Assembly: GCA_963807385.1 (NCBI GenBank)
Contig: CAWEBQ010000004.1
Span: forward strand, 124,001-188,000
Direction: 5' to 3'
Source: JBDTSW01 sp963807385
GTDB lineage: Bacteria > Actinomycetota > Thermoleophilia > Solirubrobacterales > 70-9
Length of the DNA: 64,000 bases
The notes under the pieces were generated by a model, which saw only the letters and a program-made list of their open reading frames with translations, searched no databases and had not been told where the DNA came from. A program made the translations under genes and the position numbers. Positions 50,798 to 57,844 of this stretch are shown piece by piece. Each line of letters starts with the position of its first letter. Positions within the stretch are counted from its first letter, which is position 1.

Positions 50798-51202
50798 GTG
50801 ACCGGAAGCCTCTACGCCCTCAACTTCTTTTCGCCGGCCTTCGTCGATCAGCTTCGCCGTGGGCGCAAGACGGCGACGATCCGCCTCGGCGACAAGTCCC
50901 GCAAGTACCAGCCCGGCCACGTGGTCTGGATCACCGTGGGACAGCAGCATTCGCCGCGGGAAAAGATCTTCTCCGCGGTGATCGACGACGTGGACGTCAA
51001 GCGGGTGAAGGAGCTCTCCCCCCGCGATATCGAGCACGACAACCCGGAGTTCCGGCGCGTCGAGGAGACGATCAGCTTCCTCGAGCAGATCTATGGCCGC
51101 GACGTCACGATGGAGGACACCGTGACGGTCGTGCGCTTCTCGCAGATCGTCGAGCCGGCGGGACCCCGGTTCGGCAACGGCGAGACGCCCTCGAGAAACT
51201 AG
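50798..51202 (+). CDS. ASCH/PUA-like domain protein
   Basis: A 134-residue protein with a core typical of ASCH domains: YALNFFSPAFVDQLRRGRKTATIRLGDKSRKYQPGHVVWITVG. The GRKTATIR element is the basic nucleic-acid-facing segment, and VIDDVDVKRVKEL follows as the second strand pair. ASCH proteins are thought to bind RNA, and some hydrolyse modified nucleosides (E. coli YqfB); the role here is unknown. The start is a GTG 23 bases after pcm. The C-terminal ~15 residues are disordered. Confidence 0.8.
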   Translation: MTGSLYALNFFSPAFVDQLRRGRKTATIRLGDKSRKYQPGHVVWITVGQQHSPREKIFSAVIDDVDVKRVKELSPRDIEHDNPEFRRVEETISFLEQIYGRDVTMEDTVTVVRFSQIVEPAGPRFGNGETPSRN

Positions 51203-51253
51203 GCCCGGTCTCGAGCGACCTTCGGCCGCCCCGCCTCAGGGGGCCAGACCCCT

Positions 51254-51270
51254 TGAGTCGGGGTGACTCA
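51254..51270. promoter_or_regulatory. Inverted repeat upstream of the groES promoter
   Basis: TGAGTC-GGGGT-GACTCA, ending four bases before the -35 element. A candidate second operator besides CIRCE. Confidence 0.35.
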
Positions 51271-51274
51271 GATC

Positions 51275-51302
51275 TTGACAAGCGATGCGGCTGGGCTACA
51301 CT
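51275..51302 (+). promoter_or_regulatory. Housekeeping-type promoter of groES-groEL
   Basis: TTGACA (51275-51280) and TACACT (51297-51302) with a 16-base spacer, the best consensus promoter in the window. The start of transcription would be about 51309, just before the CIRCE element. Confidence 0.75.
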
Positions 51303-51316
51303 TCCGCATCCCGGCC

Positions 51317-51343
51317 CTGGCACTCTCGTCGTGAGAGTGCCAA
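51317..51343 (+). promoter_or_regulatory. CIRCE operator (HrcA-binding site)
   Basis: CTGGCACTC-N9-GAGTGCCAA matches the CIRCE consensus TTAGCACTC-N9-GAGTGCTAA in the inner seven bases of each arm. It sits just downstream of the predicted transcription start, as expected for HrcA repression relieved by heat shock. No hrcA gene is in the window. Confidence 0.85.
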
Positions 51344-51396
51344 AGCAAAGGGCCCGGGAAGCCTTGAAAAAACACACCAACGGAGGTAACTGACAG

Positions 51397-51687
51397 ATGA
51401 ACCTGAAGCCACTCGGCGACAGGCTGATCGTCCAGGCGATCGAGGAGGAGGAGACGACCGCTAGCGGCATCGTGCTCCCCGACACAGCCAAGGAGAAGCC
51501 CCAGAAGGGCAAGGTCATCGCAGTCGGTGACGGTAATTGGGACGAGGACGGGGAGAAGCGCATCCCGCTCGACGTCGCCGAGGGCGACGAGGTCCTGTAC
51601 TCGAAGTACGGCGGCACCGAGGTCAAGGTCGACGGCGATGAGCTGCTCGTCCTGCGTGAGTCCGACGTCCTCGCCAAGGTCGTCTAG
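51397..51687 (+). CDS. groES: Co-chaperonin GroES
   Basis: A 96-residue lid of the GroEL chaperonin. NLKPLGDRLIVQAIEEEETTASGIVLPDTAKEKPQKGKVIAVGDG contains the mobile loop that contacts GroEL, and the C-terminal strand reads DEVLYSKYGGTEVKVDGDELLVLRESDVLAKV. Length and sequence are standard. GGAGGT lies nine bases before the ATG, in a leader carrying CIRCE. groEL follows after 32 bases. Confidence 0.97.
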   Translation: MNLKPLGDRLIVQAIEEEETTASGIVLPDTAKEKPQKGKVIAVGDGNWDEDGEKRIPLDVAEGDEVLYSKYGGTEVKVDGDELLVLRESDVLAKVV

Positions 51688-51719
51688 CCGACCCGCACCA
51701 CGAAGGAGACACGAAAGAA

Positions 51720-53357
51720 ATGGCTCATAAGGAACTGAAGTACGACGCCGAGGCGCGCGCGGCCCTGCAGGCCGGCGTGGACGGCGTCGCCAACGCGGTC
51801 AAGGTCACCCTTGGCCCCAAGGGGCGCTACGTCGTGCTCGACAAGAAGTTCGGCGCGCCCACGATCACGAACGACGGCGTCACCATCGCTCGCGAGATCG
51901 AGCTCGAAGACGTCTTCGAGAACCAGGGCGCCCAGCTCGTCCGTGAGGTCGCGACCGCCACGAACGACGTGGCCGGCGACGGCACCACGACGGCAACGCT
52001 GCTGGCCCAGACCATCGTCCGCCACGGCCTCAAGAACGTGGCCGCCGGCGCGAACCCGCTGGCCCTGCGCCGCGGGATCGAGAGCGCGGTGGACCAGGTC
52101 GTTGATCACCTGCGCGAGAAGCAGTCGCAGGAGATCGAGGGCAAGGAGCAGATCGCCCGCGTCGCGGCCATCTCGGCCGCCGACGAGGACATCGGCAACA
52201 CGATCGCCGACGCCATCGACAAGGTCGGTAAGGACGGTGTGGTGAACGTCGAGGAGGGCCAGACCTTCGGGATGGAGCTCGAGTTCACCGAGGGGATGCA
52301 GTTCGACAAGGGCTACATCTCGCCGTACATGATCACCGACCAGGATCGGATGGAGGCGGTGTTGGAGGATCCGTACATCCTCATCGCCAACCAGAAGATC
52401 GGCTCGGTGCGCGACATCCTGCCGATCCTCGAGCAGGTGATGCAGGCGGGTAAGCCGCTGGCGATCATCGCCGAGGACGTCGAGGGCGAGACGCTCGCGA
52501 CGCTGGTGGTCAACAAGCTCCGCGGCACCTTCACCGGCGTTGCGGTCAAGGCCCCCGGATTCGGCGATCGCCGCAAGCGCATGATGGAGGACATCGCGAT
52601 CCTCTCGGGCGGCGAGGTCATCACCGAGGAGATGGGCCTGAAGCTGGAGAACACCACGGTGGACCAGCTGGGCCATGCCCGCCGCATCGTCGTCAGCAAG
52701 GACACGACGACGATCATCGACGGTGCCGGCGACAAGTCGGGCATCGAGGGCCGGATCAAGTCAGATCCGCCGAGATCGAGAACACCGACTCCGACTTCGA
52801 CCGGGAGAAGCTCCAAGAGCGCCTGGCGAAGCTGGCGGGCGGTGTTGCCGTCGTCAAGGTCGGCGCTGCCACCGAGACCGAGATGAAGGAAAAGAAGCAC
52901 CGCGTCGAGGACGCGCTGCAGGCCACCCGCGCCGCCCTCGAGGAGGGCATCGTGCCGGGCGGCGGAGTCGCTCTCCTGAACGCACAGGAGGCGATCGATC
53001 TCGTCCGCTCTCGACGCCGACGAGGCGACGGGCGCGGAGATCATCCGCAAGTCGCTCGAGGAGCCGATTCGTCAGATCTCGGAGAACTCCGGGATGGAGG
53101 GCTCCGTGGTGGTCGAGAAGATCCGCGGCCTCAAGCCCGGTGAGGGCCTCAACGCCGACAACGGCGAGTACGGGGACCTGATCAAGGCCGGCGTGATCGA
53201 CCCGACGATGGTCACGCGTTCTGCGCTGCAGAACGCCGCCTCGATCGGCAAGAACATCCTCACCACCGAGGCCATCGTGGCCGAGCCGCCCGAGAAGGAC
53301 GGCGGCGGCGGTATGCCCGGCGGCGGCGGTATGCCGGATATGGGCGGGATGATGTAA
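51720..53357 (+). pseudogene. groEL: Chaperonin GroEL, reading frame broken twice with restored phase
   Basis: The gene encodes a GroEL of about 545 residues if corrected. MAHKELKYDAEARAALQAGV, VTLGPKGRYVVLD, the catalytic GDGTTTATLLAQ and later GFGDRRKRMMEDIA are perfect in the first frame. At 52761-52771 one extra T and a missing pair of bases shift the frame after GIEGRIK. The middle part (EMKEKKHRVEDALQATRAAL, VPGGGVALL) is read in a second frame, and at about 53005-53013 the frame returns, ending GGGGMPDMGGMM. Conservation on both sides shows the protein was intact recently, so assembly indels are likely. AAGGAG precedes the ATG. Confidence 0.9.
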
Positions 53358-53422
53358 CGCACCCCCATGGTGAACCGCCGCGGCGGTTACCTGGGCCGGG
53401 CTGTGCATGCCCGGAGTGCCTC

Positions 53423-53450
53423 GAGGGGCCCGGCTTCGGCCGGGCCCCTC
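53423..53450 (+). terminator. Rho-independent-type terminator of groESL
   Basis: GAGGGGCCCGGC-TTCG-GCCGGGCCCCTC, a perfect 12-base-pair stem with a stable TTCG tetraloop, 65 bases after the groEL stop and followed by GTCTATT. Confidence 0.8.
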
Positions 53451-53490
53451 GTCTATTAGTGGTGTTCGCGCGGGAGGTGGCTTGGCTCCG

Positions 53491-53590
53491 GTGAAAACCC
53501 GCTATACATGCCTGACGTCGGCTCCCAGCCCGCGGTGCGCTTCGGGCAAGATCCCGCGGGGGTCGTAGGCAATGTAAGCCCGGTTTTCAC
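53491..53590. promoter_or_regulatory. Inverted-repeat arms around the PAS-GGDEF gene start
   Basis: GTGAAAACC (53491-53499) and GGTTTTCAC (53582-53590) are perfect complements about 82 bases apart. The left arm lies between a TTGGCT (53482-53487) and a TATACA (53503-53508) hexamer. They could be paired operator sites or a hairpin in the leader. Confidence 0.35.
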
Positions 53591-54479
53591 TACGTCCGTA
53601 TTGCCCCGACATGACGCCACTGGCGAACGTGCCGCCTACGTCGAGGCGGTCCTCGATGCCATGCCTGACGGGGTGGTAGTGGCCGACGAGCGCCGGATCA
53701 TCGACGTCAACCCGGCGATCTGCGAGCTGACCGGGTTCGACGCCGAGGAGCTGGTCGGCGCGAAGGCCCCGTATCCGTTCCTATCTCCGGACGCGGTTGA
53801 CCGGAGTCTGGCCTTCATGCGGGATCTGCGCGAGAAGGGCCGGGCCGAGGCCGAGTTCCCCCTCGTGCGCAAAGACGGCAGCGCCTTCGACGCACTCGTC
53901 TCGGGCGCGGAGCTGAGCCTGGAGGGCGACGTGACCGGCCGGGTCATCTCGGTCCGCGACATCACCCGGATGCGCCGGCGGGAGCTGCGGCTGGCCGAGC
54001 TCGCCGCCAAGGACGAGCTCACTGGGCTGCTCAACAAGCGGAGTTTCCTCGTCCGGCTGGCGGGCGAGGTCGCGCGCTGTCGCCGTCATGACCGAAGCCT
54101 CAGCCTCGCGATCCTCGACCTCGACGGGTTCAAGCAGGTCAACGATGCCGGCGGTCATCCCGCCGGTGACCGGGTGCTGGCCGAGGCGGCGGGCAGGCTC
54201 GGCGCGCTGGTTCGCTCCGGCGAGCACCTGGCGCGCGTCGGGGGCGACGAGTTCGGCTGGATCCTCCCCGACGCCGACGCGGAGGGCGCCGAGAGCGCCG
54301 TGGCCCGGGCCCGCCAGGCCATCGGGGGCGAGGGCTTCCGCAGCGCCGGGCCCCTGACGCTCTCTGGCGGGATCTGCGTGACCGACGGCAGCATCGATGC
54401 CGGCGAGGTCTACAGACGGGCGGACCGGGCCCTCTACAGCGCCAAGGCAGACGGCGGCGACGGCGTCGTGGTCGTCTAG
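53508..54479 (+). CDS. PAS-GGDEF protein, probable diguanylate cyclase
   Basis: A 323-residue soluble signalling protein. A PAS domain at about 44-155 (VLDAMPDGVVVADERRIIDVNPAICELTGF) ends in VRDITRMRRRELRLAELA, the usual coiled linker. The GGDEF domain runs from KDELTGLLNKRSF (169) with LDLDGFKQVND and an intact RVGGDEF at 243-249, so cyclic di-GMP synthesis is expected; no RxxD inhibitory site was noted. The ATG at 53508 lies inside a TATACA hexamer, so the real start may be further in, such as the TTG at 53601. It follows the groESL terminator. Confidence 0.88.
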   Translation: MPDVGSQPAVRFGQDPAGVVGNVSPVFTTSVLPRHDATGERAAYVEAVLDAMPDGVVVADERRIIDVNPAICELTGFDAEELVGAKAPYPFLSPDAVDRSLAFMRDLREKGRAEAEFPLVRKDGSAFDALVSGAELSLEGDVTGRVISVRDITRMRRRELRLAELAAKDELTGLLNKRSFLVRLAGEVARCRRHDRSLSLAILDLDGFKQVNDAGGHPAGDRVLAEAAGRLGALVRSGEHLARVGGDEFGWILPDADAEGAESAVARARQAIGGEGFRSAGPLTLSGGICVTDGSIDAGEVYRRADRALYSAKADGGDGVVVV

Positions 54480-54485
54480 GGCCTA

Positions 54486-55364
54486 CTAGCCCAGCACCCG
54501 CGCCATCGGCGTCGGGTCGATCCCCAGCTCGCGGACATCCGCGTCGCCGCGCGGCGACGTCATCGCGACCTCCATCAGCTCCGCCTCCTCCCAGGTGGCG
54601 AATGCCGCCTCGCCCACGATCCTTCGCAGCCACACGAGGCCGAGCCGGACCAGGCCCAGCGGGACGTGGACGATGTGCCGGCTACGTCCGTCGGCGAGGG
54701 CAATCAGCCGGGCCATCGCGTCGTAGGTGAGCGTTTCCGGCCCGGCCAGCTCAAAGCGCTGCCCCGCCGTATCCCGCTCGAGCGAGGCCAGCACGCATCG
54801 GGCCGCGTCGGCGGCCCAGATCGGCTGGAAAGAGGCCTTGCCATCGCCGGAGACGGGCATCAGGGGGAGCAGCGAGAGCCTGCGCATCAGAGTCACCCAG
54901 AAGTCGTCGCGGTCGTAGATGATCGACGGGGCGAAGACGGTGGTCGCGAGGGGGGAGGCCGCCACGGCCTCCTCGGCCAGCGCCTTGGCGCGGAAAAACC
55001 GCGTCCGCTGGATCCCGCTCGCTCCCATCGCCGAGAAGAAGAGGAACCGCTCCGCGCGCAGCCGCTCGGCGGCGCGCAGCAGGCGAGCCGTGCCCAGCCC
55101 GTTCAGCTCGACCACGGAGGCGTGGGGCTGGTCGCGAATGCTGGCGGCCAGGTGGATCACGGTGTCCACGCCCCGCAGCGCCTGGCGCTGGAGGTGCGGG
55201 TCGGCGAGGTCGGCGAGGTCGCCGAGGGCGAGCTGCACGTCCACTCGCATTCGGCCGAGGCGTCGCGGATCCCGTACGAGCACCCGCACGTCCTCGCCGC
55301 TCTCGAGCAGGCCGGGGAGCAGGGCCTTGCCGACCGTCCCCGTTGCGCCGGTGAGCAGGATCAC
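54486..55364 (-). CDS. NAD(P)-binding epimerase/NmrA-like atypical SDR
   Basis: A 292-residue atypical short-chain dehydrogenase. MILLTGATGTVGKALLPGLL is the nucleotide-binding N-terminus (TGATGxVG), then VRVLVRDPRRLGRM, VDTVIHLAASIRDQ, FLFFSAMGASGIQRTRFFRAKALAEEAV and FQPIWAADAARCVL. It resembles the complex-I NDUFA9/NmrA-like group, which often binds NAD(P) without known catalysis; the YxxxK catalytic pair is altered (RFFRAK). The GTG at 55364 is chosen because TAGAGT ends seven bases upstream; an ATG 27 codons earlier overlaps the ferredoxin leader. Confidence 0.82.
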   Translation of the reverse strand: MILLTGATGTVGKALLPGLLESGEDVRVLVRDPRRLGRMRVDVQLALGDLADLADPHLQRQALRGVDTVIHLAASIRDQPHASVVELNGLGTARLLRAAERLRAERFLFFSAMGASGIQRTRFFRAKALAEEAVAASPLATTVFAPSIIYDRDDFWVTLMRRLSLLPLMPVSGDGKASFQPIWAADAARCVLASLERDTAGQRFELAGPETLTYDAMARLIALADGRSRHIVHVPLGLVRLGLVWLRRIVGEAAFATWEEAELMEVAMTSPRGDADVRELGIDPTPMARVLG

Positions 55365-55371
55365 CGCCGAG

Positions 55372-55377
55372 ACTCTA
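55372..55377 (-). promoter_or_regulatory. -10-like hexamer of a leaderless start (epimerase-like gene)
   Basis: TAGAGT on the minus strand, seven bases before the GTG at 55364. Confidence 0.45.
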
Positions 55378-55396
55378 CCCGCCGTTCCAACCTCCC

Positions 55397-55436
55397 TAGA
55401 ATGTGCGCCTCGCTCGACCGGGCCCCCGGGCGAGCG
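55397..55436 (+). promoter_or_regulatory. -10-like hexamer and leader hairpin of the ferredoxin gene
   Basis: TAGAAT (55397-55402), followed by CGCTCGACCGG (55411-55421) and CCGGGCGAGCG (55426-55436), complementary with one mismatch. GGAGA ten bases before the TTG is the ribosome site. The function of the hairpin is unknown. Confidence 0.35.
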
Positions 55437-55479
55437 CTCGTTCAACGCTCACCAACGAGATAAACGGAGACCTGAAAAC

Positions 55480-55953
55480 TTGGCCTACGTAATCGCAGAG
55501 CCGTGCATCGGGGAGAAGGACAACTCGTGTGTCGAGGTATGTCCCGTCGACTGCATCCACCCGACGCCCGACGAGCCCGACTACGAGGCGTCCAAGCAAC
55601 TCTTCATCGACCCCGACGAGTGCATCGACTGCGACGCCTGCGTCGAGGCCTGCCCGGTAGACGCCTGCTTCGCCGAGGACCAGCTCCCCGAGGAGTGGGC
55701 CAAGTACACGGCGATCAACGCCGAGTACTTCTCGAAGGGCGACAGCCGGCCCTCGAGTCGGCTATGGCGCTGCGGGACGCCCGCCGCGTGGATCAGCCCT
55801 GGACGACCGGCAGCTCGGTGCCGCCGATCGGCGCCGCGGCGGCCATCGCCGGGGGCTCGGACTGGAGCACCGCGAGTTCCTGCGGCGTGGCGGCGACGAT
55901 GCCGCGGGCTGCGGCTCGGATCGCCTGTGACGCTGGCGCGTCGGGCTCGCTGA
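55480..55953 (+). CDS. fdxA: Ferredoxin (7Fe/8Fe type, FdxA-like) with an anomalous C-terminal extension
   Basis: The first ~90 residues are a typical actinobacterial ferredoxin: AYVIAEPCIGEKDNSCVEVCPVDCIHPTPDEPDY, then FIDPDECIDCDACVEACPVDACFAEDQLPEEW. The cysteines fit one [3Fe-4S] and one [4Fe-4S] cluster; the protein carries electrons for oxidoreductases such as P450s. After EYFSKGD the frame continues for about 70 Arg/Pro-rich residues across the opposite-strand mrp 3' end, unlike any ferredoxin of normal ~105-residue length. Another frame here reads ALESAMALRDARR, suggesting a frameshift near 55741-55750. The real end is probably close to 55790. TTG start. Confidence 0.85.
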   Translation: MAYVIAEPCIGEKDNSCVEVCPVDCIHPTPDEPDYEASKQLFIDPDECIDCDACVEACPVDACFAEDQLPEEWAKYTAINAEYFSKGDSRPSSRLWRCGTPAAWISPGRPAARCRRSAPRRPSPGARTGAPRVPAAWRRRCRGLRLGSPVTLARRAR

Positions 55954-56947
55954 GCACCAGCGGATCGCCCGAGTCGGCGTGGGTACGAAGCTCCTCGGAG
56001 AGTGGCACCTTGCCCAGCAGCGGAACGTCCAGCTCGTCGGCCAGGCGTTGGCCGCCGCCCTCGCCGAAGATCGTGAAGCGCTGGCCGTCGGGCGTCGTGA
56101 AGCCGGACATGTTCTCGACCACGCCGAGCAGCTCGAGGTCCACCTTGCCGGCCATCTCAGCGGCGCGACGGGCGACCGACTGGGCGGCGGGCTGCGGCGT
56201 GGTGACGATGAGGATTCGTGCCTGCGGCAAGAGCTGGGCCAGCGTCATCGAGACGTCGCCGGTGCCGGGGGGCAGGTCGAGCAGCAGGTAGTCCAGCTCC
56301 CCCCAGTCCACGTCCTCGAGGAACTGCTGAATCGCCTTGTGGAGCATCGGGCCGCGCCAGACGACCGCGGCGTTCTCCTCGACGAAGAAGCCGATCGACA
56401 TCACCTTCACTCCGGCCGGGCTGTCGAGCGGAAGGATCTTGCGCTGCCCGTTGACGTCGGGCTTGCGGTTGACGCCCAGCATGCGGGGGATCGAGTAGCC
56501 GTAGACGTCGGCGTCGAGCGCGCCGGCGGTGTGTCCCTCGGTCTGGAGGGAGGCGGCGAGGTTTGCGGTGAGGGTCGACTTGCCGACGCCTCCCTTGCCC
56601 GACGCGACGCAGATCACGTTCTTCACCTGGGCGAGCGCGCCCTCGGGGAGCTTCCCCCGCCCCAGGGCCTGCTGCAGGTTGCTCTTCTCGTCGTCGGAGA
56701 GGACGTCGAAGGTCACGCCTACGCCGGTCACACCGTCGAGGGCACGCACGTTCTTTGCTACCGCGGTCTCGAAGTGCGAGCGGATCGGGCAGCCGGGCGT
56801 GGTCAGCGAGACCATCACGTCCACATGTCCGGACTCGGCGATGTCGATCGAGCGGACCATCCCGAGGTCGACGATCGAGCGCCTGAGCTCGGGGTCGATG
56901 ACCGCGCGCAGGGCTTCGTTGACCTGATCCTGGGAGGGGAGGGGCAT
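55793..56947 (-). CDS. mrp: Mrp/NBP35-type P-loop ATPase, iron-sulfur cluster carrier
   Basis: A 384-residue Mrp protein. The N-terminal MIP18/DUF59 domain (AVIDPELRRSIVDLGMVRSI, TTPGCPIRSHFE) is followed by the deviant Walker A CVASGKGGVGKSTLTANLA at about 113-131. DADVYGYSIPRMLG and LLLDLPPGTGDVSMTLAQ follow. Mrp proteins hold and pass on [4Fe-4S] clusters. The usual CPHC after ENMSGF is absent here (ENMSGFTTPDGQRF), so cluster binding may differ. The ATG at 56947 is preferred because TAGAAT lies seven bases upstream (leaderless). It overlaps the anomalous tail of the ferredoxin frame on the other strand. Confidence 0.9.
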   Translation of the reverse strand: MPLPSQDQVNEALRAVIDPELRRSIVDLGMVRSIDIAESGHVDVMVSLTTPGCPIRSHFETAVAKNVRALDGVTGVGVTFDVLSDDEKSNLQQALGRGKLPEGALAQVKNVICVASGKGGVGKSTLTANLAASLQTEGHTAGALDADVYGYSIPRMLGVNRKPDVNGQRKILPLDSPAGVKVMSIGFFVEENAAVVWRGPMLHKAIQQFLEDVDWGELDYLLLDLPPGTGDVSMTLAQLLPQARILIVTTPQPAAQSVARRAAEMAGKVDLELLGVVENMSGFTTPDGQRFTIFGEGGGQRLADELDVPLLGKVPLSEELRTHADSGDPLVLSEPDAPASQAIRAAARGIVAATPQELAVLQSEPPAMAAAAPIGGTELPVVQG

Positions 56948-56954
56948 GGCCTGC

Positions 56955-56960
56955 ATTCTA
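56955..56960 (-). promoter_or_regulatory. -10-like hexamer of a leaderless start (mrp)
   Basis: TAGAAT on the minus strand, seven bases before the ATG at 56947. Confidence 0.5.
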
Positions 56961-57086
56961 GGGAGGGCCCGTGCAGGCCTCGGGCGTGGCCGATGTCCCT
57001 CCTCACTGACCCGTGCCGCGGCCGCGCCGCCGCGTCCTGCTGGGAGGTCACGAGCCCTGGGCCGAGTGCCGGGGGCCCCAAACAAA

Positions 57087-57115
57087 GACCGGCGGGCCAC
57101 GAGGGCCCGCCGGTC
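57087..57115 (-). terminator. Rho-independent-type terminator of the basic coiled-coil gene
   Basis: On the minus strand GACCGGCGGGCC pairs with GGCCCGCCGGTC, and TTTGTTTGG follows, about 95 bases after the stop of the gene at 57210-57731. Confidence 0.75.
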
Positions 57116-57209
57116 GGGGAGGAGAGGTTGCTGTTCTGCCCGCGGATATGTGTGCGGACAGCTTCTCCGGGACGGCCAACCTCTCGCGGCCGGCCCGGGC
57201 TAAGCGCGC

Positions 57210-57731
57210 TTAGACCAGCGCGGAGACGCGCTCCTCGACGTTGGTCCGAGCCTTCTTCAGCCCGTCCTCCGCCTTCTTGCGGTTCTCCTTGAGCGTGACC
57301 TCGGCGTCCTTCCGGGTCTTCTTGACCTGCGTCTGGACCGAGCGGCGACGCTGCTTCAGCTCGCGCTCGACCCGGTTGCGGGTCTGGCGGGCACGCTGGG
57401 TCGCCTTGCGGCGGGCGGTGCCGCCGCGACGCTCGAACTTGTTGAGCTCGCGCTCGACGCGGGTCCGGATGCTCTTCAGCTCCTTCTCGCGGCCCTCGGT
57501 GCTGGTGAGGGGCTCGACGATCTCGTTGACCCGGTCGGCGGCGGTGAGGGCCGCACCCACGGGAACGTTGACGGCACGCTCGGTGCCCTGGCGGACGTAA
57601 TCCGCGGCGCCGTTGCGGGCCTTGGTGATGCCCTCGCGAACCTGGGCCGTGTTGCTGCGCTTGGTCGTCGTCGACTTCGCGGCGGTGCTCTTATTGGGGG
57701 TGGTGGTCGTCTTCGTTGTGCTCGTAGCCAC
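57210..57731 (-). CDS. Highly basic coiled-coil protein (nucleoid- or surface-associated, HbhA-like)
   Basis: A 173-residue protein. The N-terminus is a Thr/Lys-rich disordered segment (ATSTTKTTTTPNKSTAAK), and the middle (NGAADYVRQGTERAVNVPVG, AADRVNEIVEPLT) resembles heparin-binding hemagglutinin-type helices. From about 85 onwards it is a long Arg/Lys/Glu heptad coiled coil (RTRVERELNKFERRGGTARR). There is no signal peptide or enzyme motif. It could bind DNA like a histone-like protein or act as a structural filament. The GTG start has GAGGAAG upstream, a normal ribosome site. An AT-rich leader and a strong terminator suggest high expression. Confidence 0.75.
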   Translation of the reverse strand: MATSTTKTTTTPNKSTAAKSTTTKRSNTAQVREGITKARNGAADYVRQGTERAVNVPVGAALTAADRVNEIVEPLTSTEGREKELKSIRTRVERELNKFERRGGTARRKATQRARQTRNRVERELKQRRRSVQTQVKKTRKDAEVTLKENRKKAEDGLKKARTNVEERVSALV

Positions 57732-57844
57732 TGCTTCCTCAACTCCTAAGTTAGGTCGCTTTTCTCTAATGTCATTACTTCTAACTATGTCCGAGGTTAT
57801 CAACTACCCCGAACACATGTTCTTACACATGCCCTCGCGGGTGG
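57732..57844. promoter_or_regulatory. AT-rich upstream region of the basic coiled-coil gene
   Basis: Unusually AT-rich for this genome on the minus strand, with TTGATA, TAGTTA and TTAGAA clusters, so it probably holds the promoter. I cannot assign single -35 and -10 boxes with confidence. Confidence 0.4.

Noticed and set aside
53460..53610. Possible c-di-GMP riboswitch before the PAS-GGDEF gene
   Set aside because: Inverted-repeat arms are present, but the conserved GEMM core sequences and tetraloop receptor could not be found.
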